Assembly (NCBI RefSeq): GCF_023634065.1
Contig: NZ_JALKCV010000007.1
Coordinates: 62,001-126,000, forward strand
Direction of reading: 5' to 3'
DNA from: Microbulbifer litoralis
GTDB taxonomy: Bacteria > Pseudomonadota > Gammaproteobacteria > Pseudomonadales > Cellvibrionaceae
DNA: 64,000 bases
In this document: positions 36,927 through 49,852 of the stretch, one piece after another
How the letters are laid out: each line of letters starts with the position of its first letter
How positions within the stretch are numbered: position 1 is the first letter of the stretch
Notes under the pieces: model-generated
The model's input: the letters and a program-made list of their open reading frames with translations, nothing else
The model's database searches: none
Told to the model about the DNA's origin: nothing
Made by a program: the position numbers and the translations under genes

Positions 36927-38464
36927 TGAAACTCCCGGACATGTTTTCCAATACTGTACGGCCGCGGCCCGTCTTGACCGTAATGGCGATTTTTCTGGGA
37001 GCGGTCCTGACGACCTTGCAGGGGCGCCTGTTTTCGATGGCGCTGCCCGACCTGCGTGGTCAATTTGGGTTGGATGTGCTGGAGGCTGCGTGGTTGGGTA
37101 CGGCACTGAATGGCGCACAGTTGATTACCATGCCGATAGTCCCCTGGCTGGCCACGGTAATCGGTCCGACACGTGTGTTGGTCGCTCCTAGTCTCGTTCT
37201 GGGTTTGGCGTCCTTCTTGATTCCCGTGTTCGCGCAGAACTATCCAGTGCTACTTATTCTGCATTCCATCGCGGGGCTATGCCTGGGTATTTACCTCCCT
37301 CTGACGGTTTCTCTAGCACTACGCAATCTACAACCACAATTCTGGCTGATGGTCATGGCCGCCTATAGCCTGCGTGTATCAACGGGAATGGATGCAGGTG
37401 TGGGGGTATCCGGTTTTTTTGTAGAAGAGATCAGTTGGCACTGGATTTACTGGACGACGACCGTTGTTGCGCCACTGATAGCTCTGTTGTGCTGGAAGGC
37501 CATACCGCTGACTGCCGTCGATCATGAGCAATGGCATCAGATAGATTGGGGAGGCATGGCCATATTTTGCAGTGGATTGATACTGATCTTTATTGGTCTT
37601 GAATCGGCAGAGCGTCTGGGATGGTGGGATTCTGGGGTTGTCGTTTCCTCTTTGATAGGCGGAGGTGTCCTTTTTTCCTCTGCCGTCGTGCGGGCAGTGA
37701 TAAGTAAGGGGAGCAAGTTTGGCGAACTTATCGGGCTGAGCAACTGGAATGTCAGAATTTGCATGGTGATAGCCTGCTTGTTTGGCATTTTGATGACACC
37801 TACTTCACTGCTTATTCCGACATTTATTCAAGAAATGGGAAGTCTCAAGCCACTGCAGGTTAGCACTGCCACGTTCGTTGCATTCGGTTCTTACTTGGCC
37901 TCGATACCAATGGCCATCTTCTTGGCTCGACGGATAGAGGCACGGCTTCTTATCATTTTAGGACTCACGATGATTGGTGTTGTTGCATGGATGGGGGGGT
38001 ACATCAATCATAGCTGGAGAACTGAGCAGTTTATCTCCATGGTTATTTTCCAAGCGCTGGGTGAAAGCATTATGCTAATTGGCTTGATTGCGGCTTTTGT
38101 TACAAACATTAATCCACAGCATACAATAGCACTGGGCGCTTACATTCCTGTCGCTCGTGTCATGACTCCCGTAGTGGCAGGCACTATCATGTCGACTTGG
38201 CTACGGGTGGCAGGGGACACGAGTCGAGCATCACTAAGTATGTATTTGCAGGAAGGGGATCCTGTCGTCGTTGAAAGACTATCCAGTACAGGGTTGTCGG
38301 GTATTGCACAAGTGCTCACTCGAGAATCACATGTTCTCGCCGATATTAGTGGATTTCACTTGGTTTTTTGGGTATGCGTTTTGTCACTGGCCCTGGCTAC
38401 ATTTCTACGTTCATCGCCTCCTAACCCAATTACTCCTCCGAGAGCCGTTGCAGAAAGGATATAG
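36923..38464 (+). CDS. MFS drug efflux transporter, DHA2 (EmrB-like)
   Basis: A 513-aa inner-membrane antiporter with about 14 helices, as in EmrB. The N-terminus MAIFLGAVLTTLQGRLFSMA, LPDLRGQF and AAWLGTALNGAQLITMP follow the DHA2 pattern (the usual TTxDxTIVNVALP motif here reads TTLQGRLFSMALPDL). Motif A-type and motif C-type loops are weak. With the two genes upstream it forms a complete EmrAB-TolC-like pump that would expel hydrophobic drugs across both membranes. Substrates are not readable. Confidence 0.9.
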   Translation: MMKLPDMFSNTVRPRPVLTVMAIFLGAVLTTLQGRLFSMALPDLRGQFGLDVLEAAWLGTALNGAQLITMPIVPWLATVIGPTRVLVAPSLVLGLASFLIPVFAQNYPVLLILHSIAGLCLGIYLPLTVSLALRNLQPQFWLMVMAAYSLRVSTGMDAGVGVSGFFVEEISWHWIYWTTTVVAPLIALLCWKAIPLTAVDHEQWHQIDWGGMAIFCSGLILIFIGLESAERLGWWDSGVVVSSLIGGGVLFSSAVVRAVISKGSKFGELIGLSNWNVRICMVIACLFGILMTPTSLLIPTFIQEMGSLKPLQVSTATFVAFGSYLASIPMAIFLARRIEARLLIILGLTMIGVVAWMGGYINHSWRTEQFISMVIFQALGESIMLIGLIAAFVTNINPQHTIALGAYIPVARVMTPVVAGTIMSTWLRVAGDTSRASLSMYLQEGDPVVVERLSSTGLSGIAQVLTRESHVLADISGFHLVFWVCVLSLALATFLRSSPPNPITPPRAVAERI

Positions 38465-38567
38465 ATCCCTCCTATTGACAGGACAAGTAATGGATGCCAG
38501 GAAAAACGAAGCATGGCGACGAAATTCAACTTGACCACTACACATCTTCATTTCGGAGGAGCGCCGC

Positions 38568-38957
38568 ATTTTAGCTCGCCTTCGCGATGCCATTTACAAA
38601 TGGAGCCGCCGTCTCGTTGACATAGAGCGGGGCGATTACGGAAGAGCAATTGGTCTGCGACGAAAAGTGGCCGGTGAGACGCAGTGGCTGATATCCAAAA
38701 ATACTCTTATCAACGAGCTTGGCCTTCGTAGTCGATACACTCGGGAAATTGAGCCGTTTATCCAGAGAGATTTCCTGGAAACCAATGAGCAGAGCCGTGG
38801 CACCATGAAGATTAAGCTGCGGGATCGGTCGGAGCGTTTTTTCGCTCTGTGGCCTGATCGCATCAAGGCGTATTGGGATTCTCTACCGGACGGAGATGGG
38901 CTATCCCAGTTTCCCGCTTATCCCAGTGGTGATCCGGAGGTAGCAAAGGATGAGTGA
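38568..38957 (+). pseudogene. Relic of a small integrative-element gene (start codon ATT or lost)
   Basis: An open stretch of 129 codons reads ILARLRDAIYKWSRRLVDIE, and further on LRSRYTREIEPFIQRDFLET and DGDGLSQFPAYPSGDPEVAK. A very strong ribosome site (GGAGGAG) lies just before an ATT codon at 38568, as if an original ATG had mutated; the only usual start is a GTG 99 bases further on. The end overlaps the start of the AlpA-like frame by 8 bases, an operon-like join. The family is not recognised. Confidence 0.5.
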
Positions 38958-39192
38958 CAAAGCCTTTAGCCCGCCCCAGAAAGAACTGCGAACCAAGTTG
39001 CTGGCCCGTTCCGGGCAGAGCGAGTGACTGGTCAGAGAACCTGATCGCCGCGCGATTACTGGCGTCAGCCGAACTCAGTGGTGGTCGCTGGAACGAAAGC
39101 AAGCTGCTCCGGCACGGCTCAAAGTGGGCTGTAATTCAGTGGCTTGGCGATTATCGGATCTTCTGGCCTGGATTGAGCAGCAGGGGGTCTGA
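38950..39192 (+). pseudogene. AlpA-like regulator interrupted by an in-frame stop
   Basis: The frame begins MSDKAFSPPQKELRTKLLAR, meets TGA at 39025-39027, and continues without a shift as LVREPDRRAITGVSRTQWWS and LKVGCNSVAWRLSDLLAWIE before a final TGA. The second part has the AlpA pattern: a small HTH followed by an R-x-S-D-x-x-x-W-I ending. AlpA proteins control excision genes of CP4-57-type elements (family knowledge). The nonsense codon and the absence of an intact integrase suggest a dead remnant. Confidence 0.65.
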
Positions 39193-39335
39193 GTGGCCCC
39201 TTTTACTCTCCAGAACTGATCTCACCTCTCACGATGGGCGCTAGCCATTCGCAGAGCGCCTCGTGGTGATCATCAAAATTTATTAACTGATTGATTTAAA
39301 AGGCATTAAAGAACGGCATTGAATACCCGAGAACA

Positions 39336-40214
39336 TCATTCTATGTTTTGGATCTGCTCCCGCATCTGCTCAATCAAAACCTTCAGTTCCACCGCCGCTT
39401 GGGTGGTGTCGGTGACCACGGATTTGGAAGACAGGGTATTGGCCTCGCGGTTGAATTCCTGCATCAGGAAGTCCAGCCGCCGGCCGATGGCGCCGCCGCC
39501 GGCGAGTACGCGGCGGGCTTCGGCGACGTGGGCGTCGAGGCGGTCGAGTTCCTCGTCTACGTCGGCCTTCTGCGCCAGTATGACGATTTCCTGCTCGACG
39601 CGATCCTGGTCCAGTTCATCGAGCAGTTCCTCGAGGCGTGTGCGCAGCTTTTCCCGCTGGGCGTCGAGGATCTGTGGCAGCAGTTTGCGGACTTCGGTCA
39701 CCTGGAGTTCGATGCCTTCCAGGCGCGTCTCGATAAACCTGCGCAGTTCGGCACCCTCGCGCTCGCGATTGGCAGTGAGCTGCTCGAGGGCCTCCCTGAA
39801 GGCTTTCAGGATCGCCGTGGACTGGGCTTCGGCATCGGTCTCCGGTTCCGCGATCACGCCCGGCCATTGGAGTACCTGCAGTGGATTCAGCGGCGCCGCC
39901 TGGTCGATCTGGGACGAGACCTGCCCGGCCGCACGGACCAGGGCGCGCACCAAGTCCTCATCCACCTGGACCGAGGTCTGCTCGCCGGTGTTGGCCTTCA
40001 GGGTCAGGCCCAGCTCCAGCTTGCCGCGGGAAAGCTGCTTGCGCAGGGCTTCGCGCAGCTTCGTCTCCAGTGGACGCGCGGCTTCGGGTAGGCGGAAGTG
40101 CGGTTCCAGGTAGCGGTGGTTGACCGAGCGCAGCTCCCAGGTGGCGGTGCCGGTGGCGTAGGAGGCCTCGGCGCGGCCGAATGCGGTCATGCTGCGCACT
40201 GTTTTACTGCCCAT
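39336..40214 (-). CDS. yicC: YicC family endoribonuclease
   Basis: A 292-aa protein with the family start SMTAFGRAEA and RSVNHRYLEPHFRLPEAARP, and the C-terminal DUF1732 part with FLMQEFNREANTLSSKSVVT. YicC proteins are RNases that act on small RNAs such as RyhB in E. coli. Divergent from rph, as in most gammaproteobacteria. The AT-rich segment ends just beyond its stop codon, so the insertion lies between yicC and gmk. Confidence 0.94.
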   Translation of the reverse strand: MGSKTVRSMTAFGRAEASYATGTATWELRSVNHRYLEPHFRLPEAARPLETKLREALRKQLSRGKLELGLTLKANTGEQTSVQVDEDLVRALVRAAGQVSSQIDQAAPLNPLQVLQWPGVIAEPETDAEAQSTAILKAFREALEQLTANREREGAELRRFIETRLEGIELQVTEVRKLLPQILDAQREKLRTRLEELLDELDQDRVEQEIVILAQKADVDEELDRLDAHVAEARRVLAGGGAIGRRLDFLMQEFNREANTLSSKSVVTDTTQAAVELKVLIEQMREQIQNIE

Positions 40215-40384
40215 AACTGTTTCCCCTGAAGGCGTCCTGGAATTGGTCGGGCATCATAGCACGCGGCTGCAGCGCGGAGGGCCCGCGGTCGTTGGGTCGG
40301 GCATGGCTCAATAGCGTGCGGCGTGGTTATTTGAGGTGGCTGCATGGTTATAATGGAGCGCTTTGAGAAATGGAGAGGTGAAGC

Positions 40385-41104
40385 ATGCAGCGTCCCAGCG
40401 GTCGAGTACCCGAGCAACTGCGCGAAGTCCGCATTACCCGCAACTACACCCGCCACGCGGAGGGATCCGTGCTGGTGGAATTCGGCGATACCAAGGTGCT
40501 GTGCAACGCATCCGTGGCTGCGGAGGTGCCGCGATTCCTGCGCGGCCAGGGTAGCGGCTGGATCACCGCCGAGTACGGCATGCTGCCCCGCTCCACCGGT
40601 TCGCGCATGGGCCGAGAGGCGGCCCGCGGCAAACAGGGTGGGCGCACGGTGGAGATCCAGCGCCTGATCGGCCGATCGCTGCGGGCGGCGGTGGATCTGG
40701 AGAAGCTGGGTGAACACCAGATCACCCTGGACTGCGATGTGATCCAGGCGGATGGCGGCACCCGCACCGCGTCCATCACCGGCGCCTGTGTGGCACTGGT
40801 GGACGCGCTCAGGTATATGCAGCGGGAGAAGATGATCGCGACCGACCCACTCAACAATATGGTGGCGGCGGTTTCCGTGGGCATCTACGAGGGCGAGCCG
40901 GTACTCGACCTGGACTACCCGGAAGACAGCCGCGCCGACACCGACATGAACCTGGTGATGGCAGAAGATGGCGGCATGATCGAGGTGCAGGGCACCGCCG
41001 AGGGGGCGCCGTTTACCGAACAGCAGTTCGCACAGATGCTGGCGCTGGGCAAGGCGGGGATCGACGATCTGATCGCCAGGCAGAAGAAGGCACTGGCAGA
41101 GTGA
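40385..41104 (+). CDS. rph: Ribonuclease PH
   Basis: A 239-aa phosphorolytic 3'-exoribonuclease that trims tRNA precursors. Family blocks: [53 protein letters not shown], and the catalytic/phosphate region [20 protein letters not shown]. The length equals that of functional RNase PH. The gene is divergent from yicC. Confidence 0.96.
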   Translation: MQRPSGRVPEQLREVRITRNYTRHAEGSVLVEFGDTKVLCNASVAAEVPRFLRGQGSGWITAEYGMLPRSTGSRMGREAARGKQGGRTVEIQRLIGRSLRAAVDLEKLGEHQITLDCDVIQADGGTRTASITGACVALVDALRYMQREKMIATDPLNNMVAAVSVGIYEGEPVLDLDYPEDSRADTDMNLVMAEDGGMIEVQGTAEGAPFTEQQFAQMLALGKAGIDDLIARQKKALAE

Positions 41105-41110
41105 TTGGGT

Positions 41111-41211
41111 AGGGTGCGCCGTCGCAGGCAATTGCTCCATGCGTTCTCTGCATGACCGCCATCCATGGCGGTCTCGCACCGATCGGATCAGCGGTGCGCA
41201 CGGCGCACCCT
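41111..41211. repeat. Palindromic element with 12-bp inverted ends
   Basis: AGGGTGCGCCGT (41111-41122) and ACGGCGCACCCT (41200-41211) are perfect reverse complements. An inner palindrome GACCGCCAT-CC-ATGGCGGTC lies at about 41154-41173. The end sequence is the same GGTGCGCC motif as in the composite repeats. It sits between the convergent rph and crc genes. Confidence 0.85.
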
Positions 41212-41231
41212 GCGGCTCCGACCAATGCGCA

Positions 41232-41999
41232 TCACACTTCCAGTTCGTAATCCATGATCACCGGCAGGTGGCTGGAGAAGTCGACGTTCTTGTTGATGGC
41301 GCCGTACTCGATTCGGTTGCGCAGGCTGTGTGACACCACCTGGAAATCCGTGCGCCAGCCGTCGCCCTCGCCCACCTTGCCGCTCGGCCACCAGGTGAAC
41401 TCGTCCGCGTCCTTGACCACCTTGCGGAAGGCGTCGATATAGCCGATATCGTTGAACAGCTGATCGAGCCAGCGCTGTTCATGGCGCATGAAGCCGGGGG
41501 TGTCCTGGTGGTCCTGCCAGTTCTGCACATCGGCGCGGCGGTGGGCCATGCCCCAGTTGCCGCAGAAGATGAAGTCGCGCCGCTTGCGGCTGATCTTGGT
41601 CAGGTGCGCCTGCATGTCGTCGAAGAACTGCACCTTCTTTTCCAGCGACGGTTCGTCGGTGGCCATCGGGGCCAGCAGCGAGCCGATGCTCAGGCGCTCG
41701 AAATCGGCCTGCAGGTAGCGGCCGACCATATCCTCGCCATTGGAGAAGCCCATACCGAAGATGATTGCCTTCGGCTGGTTGCGGGTATAGATGGCGACGC
41801 CGTTTTCGTGCGGCGTACCGGAGTCGAAGAAATAGCTGTAGTAGCCGTCCGGGTGAAAGACCGGGTGGTCCAGTTCCGGTTCCAGCGAGCGCAGGTCCTG
41901 GAGGCAGATGACATCCGCATCCTGGTCCGCCAGCCAATCGTAGAGGCCGCGTTGAGCCGCCTGATGAATGCCGTCTACCGACAGACTCACTATTCGCAT
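41232..41999 (-). CDS. crc: Crc-like catabolite repression control protein (inactive ExoIII fold)
   Basis: A 255-aa protein of the exonuclease III fold that matches Pseudomonas Crc: RGLYDWLADQDADVICLQDL, GRYLQADFERLSIGSLLAP, FTWWPSGKVG and DFSSHLPVIMDYELEV. The catalytic residues of ExoIII are replaced: E of QETK is D (QDLR), the GDxN metal motif is GNWG, and the final SDH is SSH. Crc works with Hfq to block translation of catabolic mRNAs and is not a nuclease. Start at 41999 (MRIVSLSVDG). Next to pyrE and rph as in Pseudomonas. Confidence 0.85.
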   Translation of the reverse strand: MRIVSLSVDGIHQAAQRGLYDWLADQDADVICLQDLRSLEPELDHPVFHPDGYYSYFFDSGTPHENGVAIYTRNQPKAIIFGMGFSNGEDMVGRYLQADFERLSIGSLLAPMATDEPSLEKKVQFFDDMQAHLTKISRKRRDFIFCGNWGMAHRRADVQNWQDHQDTPGFMRHEQRWLDQLFNDIGYIDAFRKVVKDADEFTWWPSGKVGEGDGWRTDFQVVSHSLRNRIEYGAINKNVDFSSHLPVIMDYELEV

Positions 42000-42112
42000 T
42001 ATTAGCCCCTTACCAGCGGACTGTGTATGATTACTAACATTATGTACAGTCACTCCCCGCCGTTCCCGCGGGGAGGTCTCCCTTCACCTTAGACAATAGT
42101 TATCAAATTTCC

Positions 42113-42766
42113 ATGCAGCAGTATCAGCGCGATTTTATCCAACTGGCCCTGGATCATCAGGTGCTGTGTTTTGGCGAATTCACCCTGAAATCCGGGCGCC
42201 AGAGCCCCTATTTCTTCAATGCCGGCCGCTTCCACACCGGTGCCGCACTGGCGGCACTGGGGCGGGCCTACGCCGAGGCGATTATCGCATCGGGAGTGGA
42301 GTTTGATGTCATCTTCGGGCCGGCCTATAAAGGTATACCGCTGGGCGCGGTGACCGCCGTGGCGCTGGCGCAGAAAGGCGTGGACAAGCCCTTTTGCTAC
42401 AACCGCAAAGAGGCCAAGGATCACGGCGAGGGCGGAACCTTAGTAGGTGCGTCGCTTAAAGGCAAGGTTTTGATCATCGACGATGTGATTACGGCCGGTA
42501 CAGCGGTGCGCGAGGTGATGGAGATCATCGGCCGGAACGGTGCCGAGGCGGCCGGTGTGGTGATCGGTCTCAATCGCCAGGAAAAAGCCGGCGAGGACTG
42601 TGAACTCTCCGCTATCCAGCAGGTCGAGCAGCAGTACAATATCCCCGTGTTCGGTATCGTGCAGCTGGATGATATCGTCAGCTTCCTGCAGGAGGAGTCG
42701 CAGGACAGCGAGACCCTACAGAAAATCGTCGATTACCGGCAGCGCTACGGCGTCTCCAGCCAGTGA
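42113..42766 (+). CDS. pyrE: Orotate phosphoribosyltransferase
   Basis: A 217-aa enzyme of pyrimidine synthesis that joins orotate and PRPP to give OMP. The PRPP-binding signature is [20 protein letters not shown] near residue 118; the orotate loop region includes [14 protein letters not shown] and [12 protein letters not shown] near the start. Length equals E. coli PyrE (213). Divergent from crc across 113 bp. Confidence 0.97.
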   Translation: MQQYQRDFIQLALDHQVLCFGEFTLKSGRQSPYFFNAGRFHTGAALAALGRAYAEAIIASGVEFDVIFGPAYKGIPLGAVTAVALAQKGVDKPFCYNRKEAKDHGEGGTLVGASLKGKVLIIDDVITAGTAVREVMEIIGRNGAEAAGVVIGLNRQEKAGEDCELSAIQQVEQQYNIPVFGIVQLDDIVSFLQEESQDSETLQKIVDYRQRYGVSSQ

Positions 42767-42841
42767 CCCCACCCCGGCCGGGCCGGCCGCGGTCCGGGCC
42801 CTGACGCCGCGGTGCTGCGGACAACTTCAGTGAGAAGCGCG

Positions 42842-43456
42842 ATGAAAATCGCCCCGCCACCAACAGCCCTGCTCCTGGCCGCGGCCCTCGCTGCGGCCGG
42901 CTGCCTGCCCGCGTCGGCCGCGGAGAAGCCGGAGATCCGGGGCGATGTGCTCTACCGCTACACCGACGAAAATGGCGTACAGGTACTGAACGATGCGGTG
43001 CCGCCGCGCTATGTGGCCGATGGCTACGAGATACTGAGTCTTTCCGGTCGCGTGCTGAAGGTGGTGCCCCCGCAGCTCACCGGCGAGCAGCTGGAGGCGC
43101 AGAAGCGCCGCCGGGCGCAGGAGGAGGCCGACCGCAAGCTGCTCAAGCGCTACAACAGCGTCGCCGATATCGAGAGCGCCCGCTCGCGCAAGCTGGCCAC
43201 GGTGCAGCAGGATATGGCGATCATGCGCTCCAATATCGCCACACTCGGCAACCAGATCGAGCAGGAAGAAACCAAGGCCGCGCGCACCCAGCGCAACGGT
43301 GGCGAAGTGGCGCCGGAACTGCTGCAGCGTATCGAGGACCTGCGCCAGGAAGTGGAAGTGGTGCGCGAGCGCCTGGAGCGGCGCGAGGCAGAGGCGGACC
43401 GCCTCGACAGGGAGTTCGATCGCGCCGCGGCGCGCTTTGCCGAAATCACCAGATAG
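42842..43456 (+). CDS. DUF4124 domain-containing envelope protein with coiled coil
   Basis: A 204-aa exported protein. The signal region ALLLAAALAAAGCLPASAAE can be read as a lipobox (AAAG/C) or as a type I site. The DUF4124 motif YRYTDENGVQVLNDAVPPRY is at about 36-56. From residue 85 to the end it is a charged coiled coil (RRAQEEADRKLLKRYN; EDLRQEVEVVRERLERREAE). Start at ATG 42842; the frame is open 30 bases further upstream. Function unknown; probably a periplasmic structural or adaptor protein. Confidence 0.8.
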   Translation: MKIAPPPTALLLAAALAAAGCLPASAAEKPEIRGDVLYRYTDENGVQVLNDAVPPRYVADGYEILSLSGRVLKVVPPQLTGEQLEAQKRRRAQEEADRKLLKRYNSVADIESARSRKLATVQQDMAIMRSNIATLGNQIEQEETKAARTQRNGGEVAPELLQRIEDLRQEVEVVRERLERREAEADRLDREFDRAAARFAEITR

Positions 43457-43507
43457 CGAGAAGCCGCGCAGGCTCCCGCAGTGCCGCTCGCCCGGGGTAT
43501 GGACAAA

Positions 43508-44113
43508 TCACTCCGCCAGTGCCGTCTCCCGGAAGAATCCCGCCATCAGCACCGGCCACTGCTCCGCCCAGTATTCCGTCGGCTTGCGCTTGAAGCCGCT
43601 GCGCACGTACTGGACGATGCGGCCCTCGGCACTGGCCATCAGCAGGTTGGCGGCGCCGCCCAGGGGAATGGCCGGGCGCAGCTGCTCGCGCAGCTCCGCC
43701 TCGCGCAGGATCTGTTTCAACTGGGTCTCCAGGCGGTCGAAGAACTGCAGGATGCGCCCGTGCAGGCGCTCGGTCTCGCCGGTCAGGGCGTCGCCGGTCA
43801 GCAGGCGGGTGATCCCCGGGTTGCGCTCGCAGAAGGCCAGCAGCAGGTGCAGTATCTTCTGGCAGCGCGCCAGGGCCGAGGGTTCGTCCTGCAGGATCAG
43901 GGACACGCGGCTGAACACCGTCTCCTCGATAAACTCGATCAGCCCCTCGAACATCTTGGACTTGCTGGGGAAGTGGCGGTACAGCGCCGCCTCGGAAAAA
44001 CCCACCTCCTTGGCCAGGGCCGCGGTGGTGATGCGGGCGCCGGGGCTGGCCTCCAGCATATGGGCCAGGGACTGCAGAATCTGTTGACGCCGGTTGATTT
44101 TTTCGCTGCTCAT
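43508..44113 (-). CDS. slmA: Nucleoid occlusion factor SlmA
   Basis: A 201-aa TetR-fold protein that, when bound to its chromosomal sites, disassembles FtsZ over the nucleoid. Family blocks: [40 protein letters not shown] and [20 protein letters not shown]. Its position next to argB, algC and coaBC is the usual one in gammaproteobacteria. Confidence 0.93.
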   Translation of the reverse strand: MSSEKINRRQQILQSLAHMLEASPGARITTAALAKEVGFSEAALYRHFPSKSKMFEGLIEFIEETVFSRVSLILQDEPSALARCQKILHLLLAFCERNPGITRLLTGDALTGETERLHGRILQFFDRLETQLKQILREAELREQLRPAIPLGGAANLLMASAEGRIVQYVRSGFKRKPTEYWAEQWPVLMAGFFRETALAE

Positions 44114-44425
44114 TGAGTGCCTTGTTACCCGGCCTGCACCGGGTGCTGGTTTCTTCTTGTTGCCGCTTTCGTCCCGAGAGCGCCCGGTCTATGGCCGGCC
44201 GTCAAAAAATACCGGCGCCTGCCGGCACTTTTCGGGATGGCACCGGTCACAGGTTGGCGCCATCGTTTCCATGCTGCCCATTGCCGGGGCGGGGAAGCGC
44301 ATGGCTGCCCGTTCCCCAGACTCGGTCAAAGCGGCGCCGGAATCCTAACGATTCGCCGGGCGCGCTTCAATTGCTGTGGTCTCCTGGGGGCGATCTTTCG
44401 TCGCCAATTCCGGGCCCACCTGCCA

Positions 44426-47786
<3,361 letters not shown>

Positions 47787-47811
47787 GGGGAAATTCCAGT
47801 AACGCTGATTG

Positions 47812-49023
47812 TTATTGTGTCGATACTCTGTCGGCGATGAGCTCGATCAGTTGTTCCGCCAGTTCGGTTTTCAGTGCCGGCGGGAGTTCGCAACTGCCGC
47901 TGCGGTCGATCACGGTGACCGCATTGCGGTCGCTGTCGAAGCCGCTGTCCGCGGCGCTGACGTCGTTGGCGATGATCAGGTCGAGATGCTTGCGGGCCAG
48001 TTTGCCCCGCGCGTGCTCGAGCACTTTCTCCGTCTCCGCGGCGAAGCCGACGGTAAATGGCCGCAGTTTCTCGCGCGCGGCGATACCGGCGACGATATCC
48101 GGGTTTTTCACCAGCGCCAGGCTCTCGCGCTCGTGGTCCTCTTTTTTCTTGATCTTCTGCCCGGAGGTTTTCTCCGGGCGAAAATCGGCCACCGCGGCGG
48201 CGGCGATAAAGATATCGCACAGGTCGGCGGCGCGCTCGGCGGCATCGCGCATTTCCAGCGCGCCGATGACATCCACGCGCTTGACCCCGGGCGGCGTGGG
48301 CCGGTTGACCGGCCCGGCGATCAGCGTGACCTCGGCGCCGGCGCGCTGCGCCGCCGCGGCCAGCGCAAAACCCATTTTGCCGGAGCTGTGGTTGCTGAGA
48401 AAGCGCACCGGGTCCAGTGCCTCGCGCGTGGGGCCGGCGGTCACCGCCACCCTCTTGCCCGCCAGGTGCTGCTGCGGGCGGAACAGGGATTCCGCCTCGG
48501 CGACCAGCGCGTCGGGTTCCAGCATGCGGCCGGGGCCGACATCGCCGCAGGCCTGGCTGCCGGCGTCCGGGCCCCAGATCCGCGTGCCGCGGGTGTGTAG
48601 TGTCTCGGTATTGGCGGCGGTGGCCGGGTGGCGCCACATGGCCTGGTTCATGGCCGGTGCTATGGCCAGAGTCGCCTCGCTGGCCAGGCACAGGGTGGTC
48701 AGCAGGTCGTCCGCCATGCCCGCGGCCAGCTTGGCCATCAGCTGTGCGCTGGCGGGCGCGATCAGGATCAGCTCGGCCCACTTGGCCAGCTCGATATGGC
48801 CCATGGCCGCCTCGGCGGCCGGGTCCAGCAGGTCGGTATGCACCGGGTTGCCGGACAGCGCCTGGTAGGTCATCGGCCGCACGAACTCCTGTGCGCCGGC
48901 GGTCATCACCACCCGCACGTCCGCGCCGCGCTCTTTCAGGCGGCGCACCAGGTCGGCGCTCTTGTAGGCGGCGATACCGCCGCTGATGCCCAGCAGAATG
49001 CGTTTGTCGGCCAGGGAGGACAT
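47812..49023 (-). CDS. coaBC: Bifunctional phosphopantothenoylcysteine decarboxylase / phosphopantothenate-cysteine ligase
   Basis: A 403-aa enzyme catalysing two steps of coenzyme A synthesis. The CoaC flavin domain has [20 protein letters not shown] and the PxMNxxMW motif as [11 protein letters not shown]; the CoaB part has [20 protein letters not shown] and [10 protein letters not shown]. Start at 49023 ([16 protein letters not shown]) matches the family; upstream in-frame ATGs lack ribosome sites. Divergent from radC. In Pseudomonas dut usually sits between coaBC and algC; here it is missing. Confidence 0.95.
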   Translation of the reverse strand: MSSLADKRILLGISGGIAAYKSADLVRRLKERGADVRVVMTAGAQEFVRPMTYQALSGNPVHTDLLDPAAEAAMGHIELAKWAELILIAPASAQLMAKLAAGMADDLLTTLCLASEATLAIAPAMNQAMWRHPATAANTETLHTRGTRIWGPDAGSQACGDVGPGRMLEPDALVAEAESLFRPQQHLAGKRVAVTAGPTREALDPVRFLSNHSSGKMGFALAAAAQRAGAEVTLIAGPVNRPTPPGVKRVDVIGALEMRDAAERAADLCDIFIAAAAVADFRPEKTSGQKIKKKEDHERESLALVKNPDIVAGIAAREKLRPFTVGFAAETEKVLEHARGKLARKHLDLIIANDVSAADSGFDSDRNAVTVIDRSGSCELPPALKTELAEQLIELIADRVSTQ

Positions 49024-49113
49024 AGGCGCTGTTTCCATGATCCAGGGAACGGGTAAGATTAGCATTTCTGTGCCCGATCAATAAGGAAAGGAATCGACTC
49101 CATGGAAGGAAAG

Positions 49114-49788
49114 ATGACCATCAAGGACTGGCCGGCGTCGGAACGGCCGCGGGAAAAGCTGCTCGAACGGGGCGCGGAGGCGCTGTCGGATGCCGAGCTG
49201 CTGGCGATCTTCCTGCGCACCGGCGTGACCGGCATGTCCGCGGTGGACCTGGCGCGCCAGCTGCTGGCGGATTTCGGCGGCCTGCGGCCGCTGCTGGAGG
49301 CGGACCGGCGCGAGTTCTGCCGTGGCAAGGGCCTGGGCGATGCCAAGTACGTACAGCTGCAGGCGGTGCTGGAGATGGCGCGGCGCCACCTGGCGGAGAC
49401 ACTGCAGCGCAGCGATGCCCTGTGCAGCCCCGGCGCCGTGCGCGACTACCTGTCCGCGCAGCTGCGCCACCGCCGTCGCGAGGTCTTCTGCTGCCTGTAC
49501 CTGGATACCCAGCACCGGGTAATCGCCTTCGAGGAACTGTTCGAGGGTACCCTGAACGCCGCCAGCGTCTATCCGCGGGAGGTGGTACAGGCAGCCCTGA
49601 AGAAAAATGCCGCCGCGGTCATCCTCGCCCACAACCACCCGTCGGGCGTCAGCGAGCCCAGCCAGGCGGATATCTGGATCACCGAGCGTCTGGCCAAGGC
49701 GCTGGAACTGGTGGATATCAAGGTGCTGGACCATATGATCGTCGGCGAGGGCGAGGCGCTGTCGTTTGCCGAGCAGGGGTTGCTGTAG
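49114..49788 (+). CDS. radC: RadC/JAB-domain DNA repair family protein
   Basis: A 224-aa protein. The N-terminal helix-hairpin-helix region ([37 protein letters not shown]) is followed by the JAB/MPN+ metal motif: [14 protein letters not shown] with the preceding catalytic Glu. Start at 49114 (GGAAGG just before) matches the usual length; the ATG at 49102 is an alternative. The cellular role of RadC is unsettled; a repair function was originally proposed. Confidence 0.92.
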   Translation: MTIKDWPASERPREKLLERGAEALSDAELLAIFLRTGVTGMSAVDLARQLLADFGGLRPLLEADRREFCRGKGLGDAKYVQLQAVLEMARRHLAETLQRSDALCSPGAVRDYLSAQLRHRRREVFCCLYLDTQHRVIAFEELFEGTLNAASVYPREVVQAALKKNAAAVILAHNHPSGVSEPSQADIWITERLAKALELVDIKVLDHMIVGEGEALSFAEQGLL

Positions 49789-49852
49789 GTCTTTGCTTGA
49801 AGGCGAATGGCGGGTGTCCGCCAAAGCGTGGGATGGACGTGCCCATCATCTT

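Larger units (their letters stand above)
31281..39335. other. AT-richer accessory segment (probable horizontally acquired DNA)
   Basis: From about 31.3 kb to 39.3 kb the base composition and codon choice are clearly less GC-biased than on either side, judged by eye. The segment carries two regulator-controlled detoxification or efflux modules and ends in relics of an AlpA-type integrative element, next to yicC. No tRNA attachment site was recognised. Confidence 0.6.

Noticed and set aside
39193..39335. tRNA gene or att site at the end of the AT-rich segment
   Set aside because: No cloverleaf or CCA-like 3' end was found, and no direct repeat of useful length was seen between the two borders.
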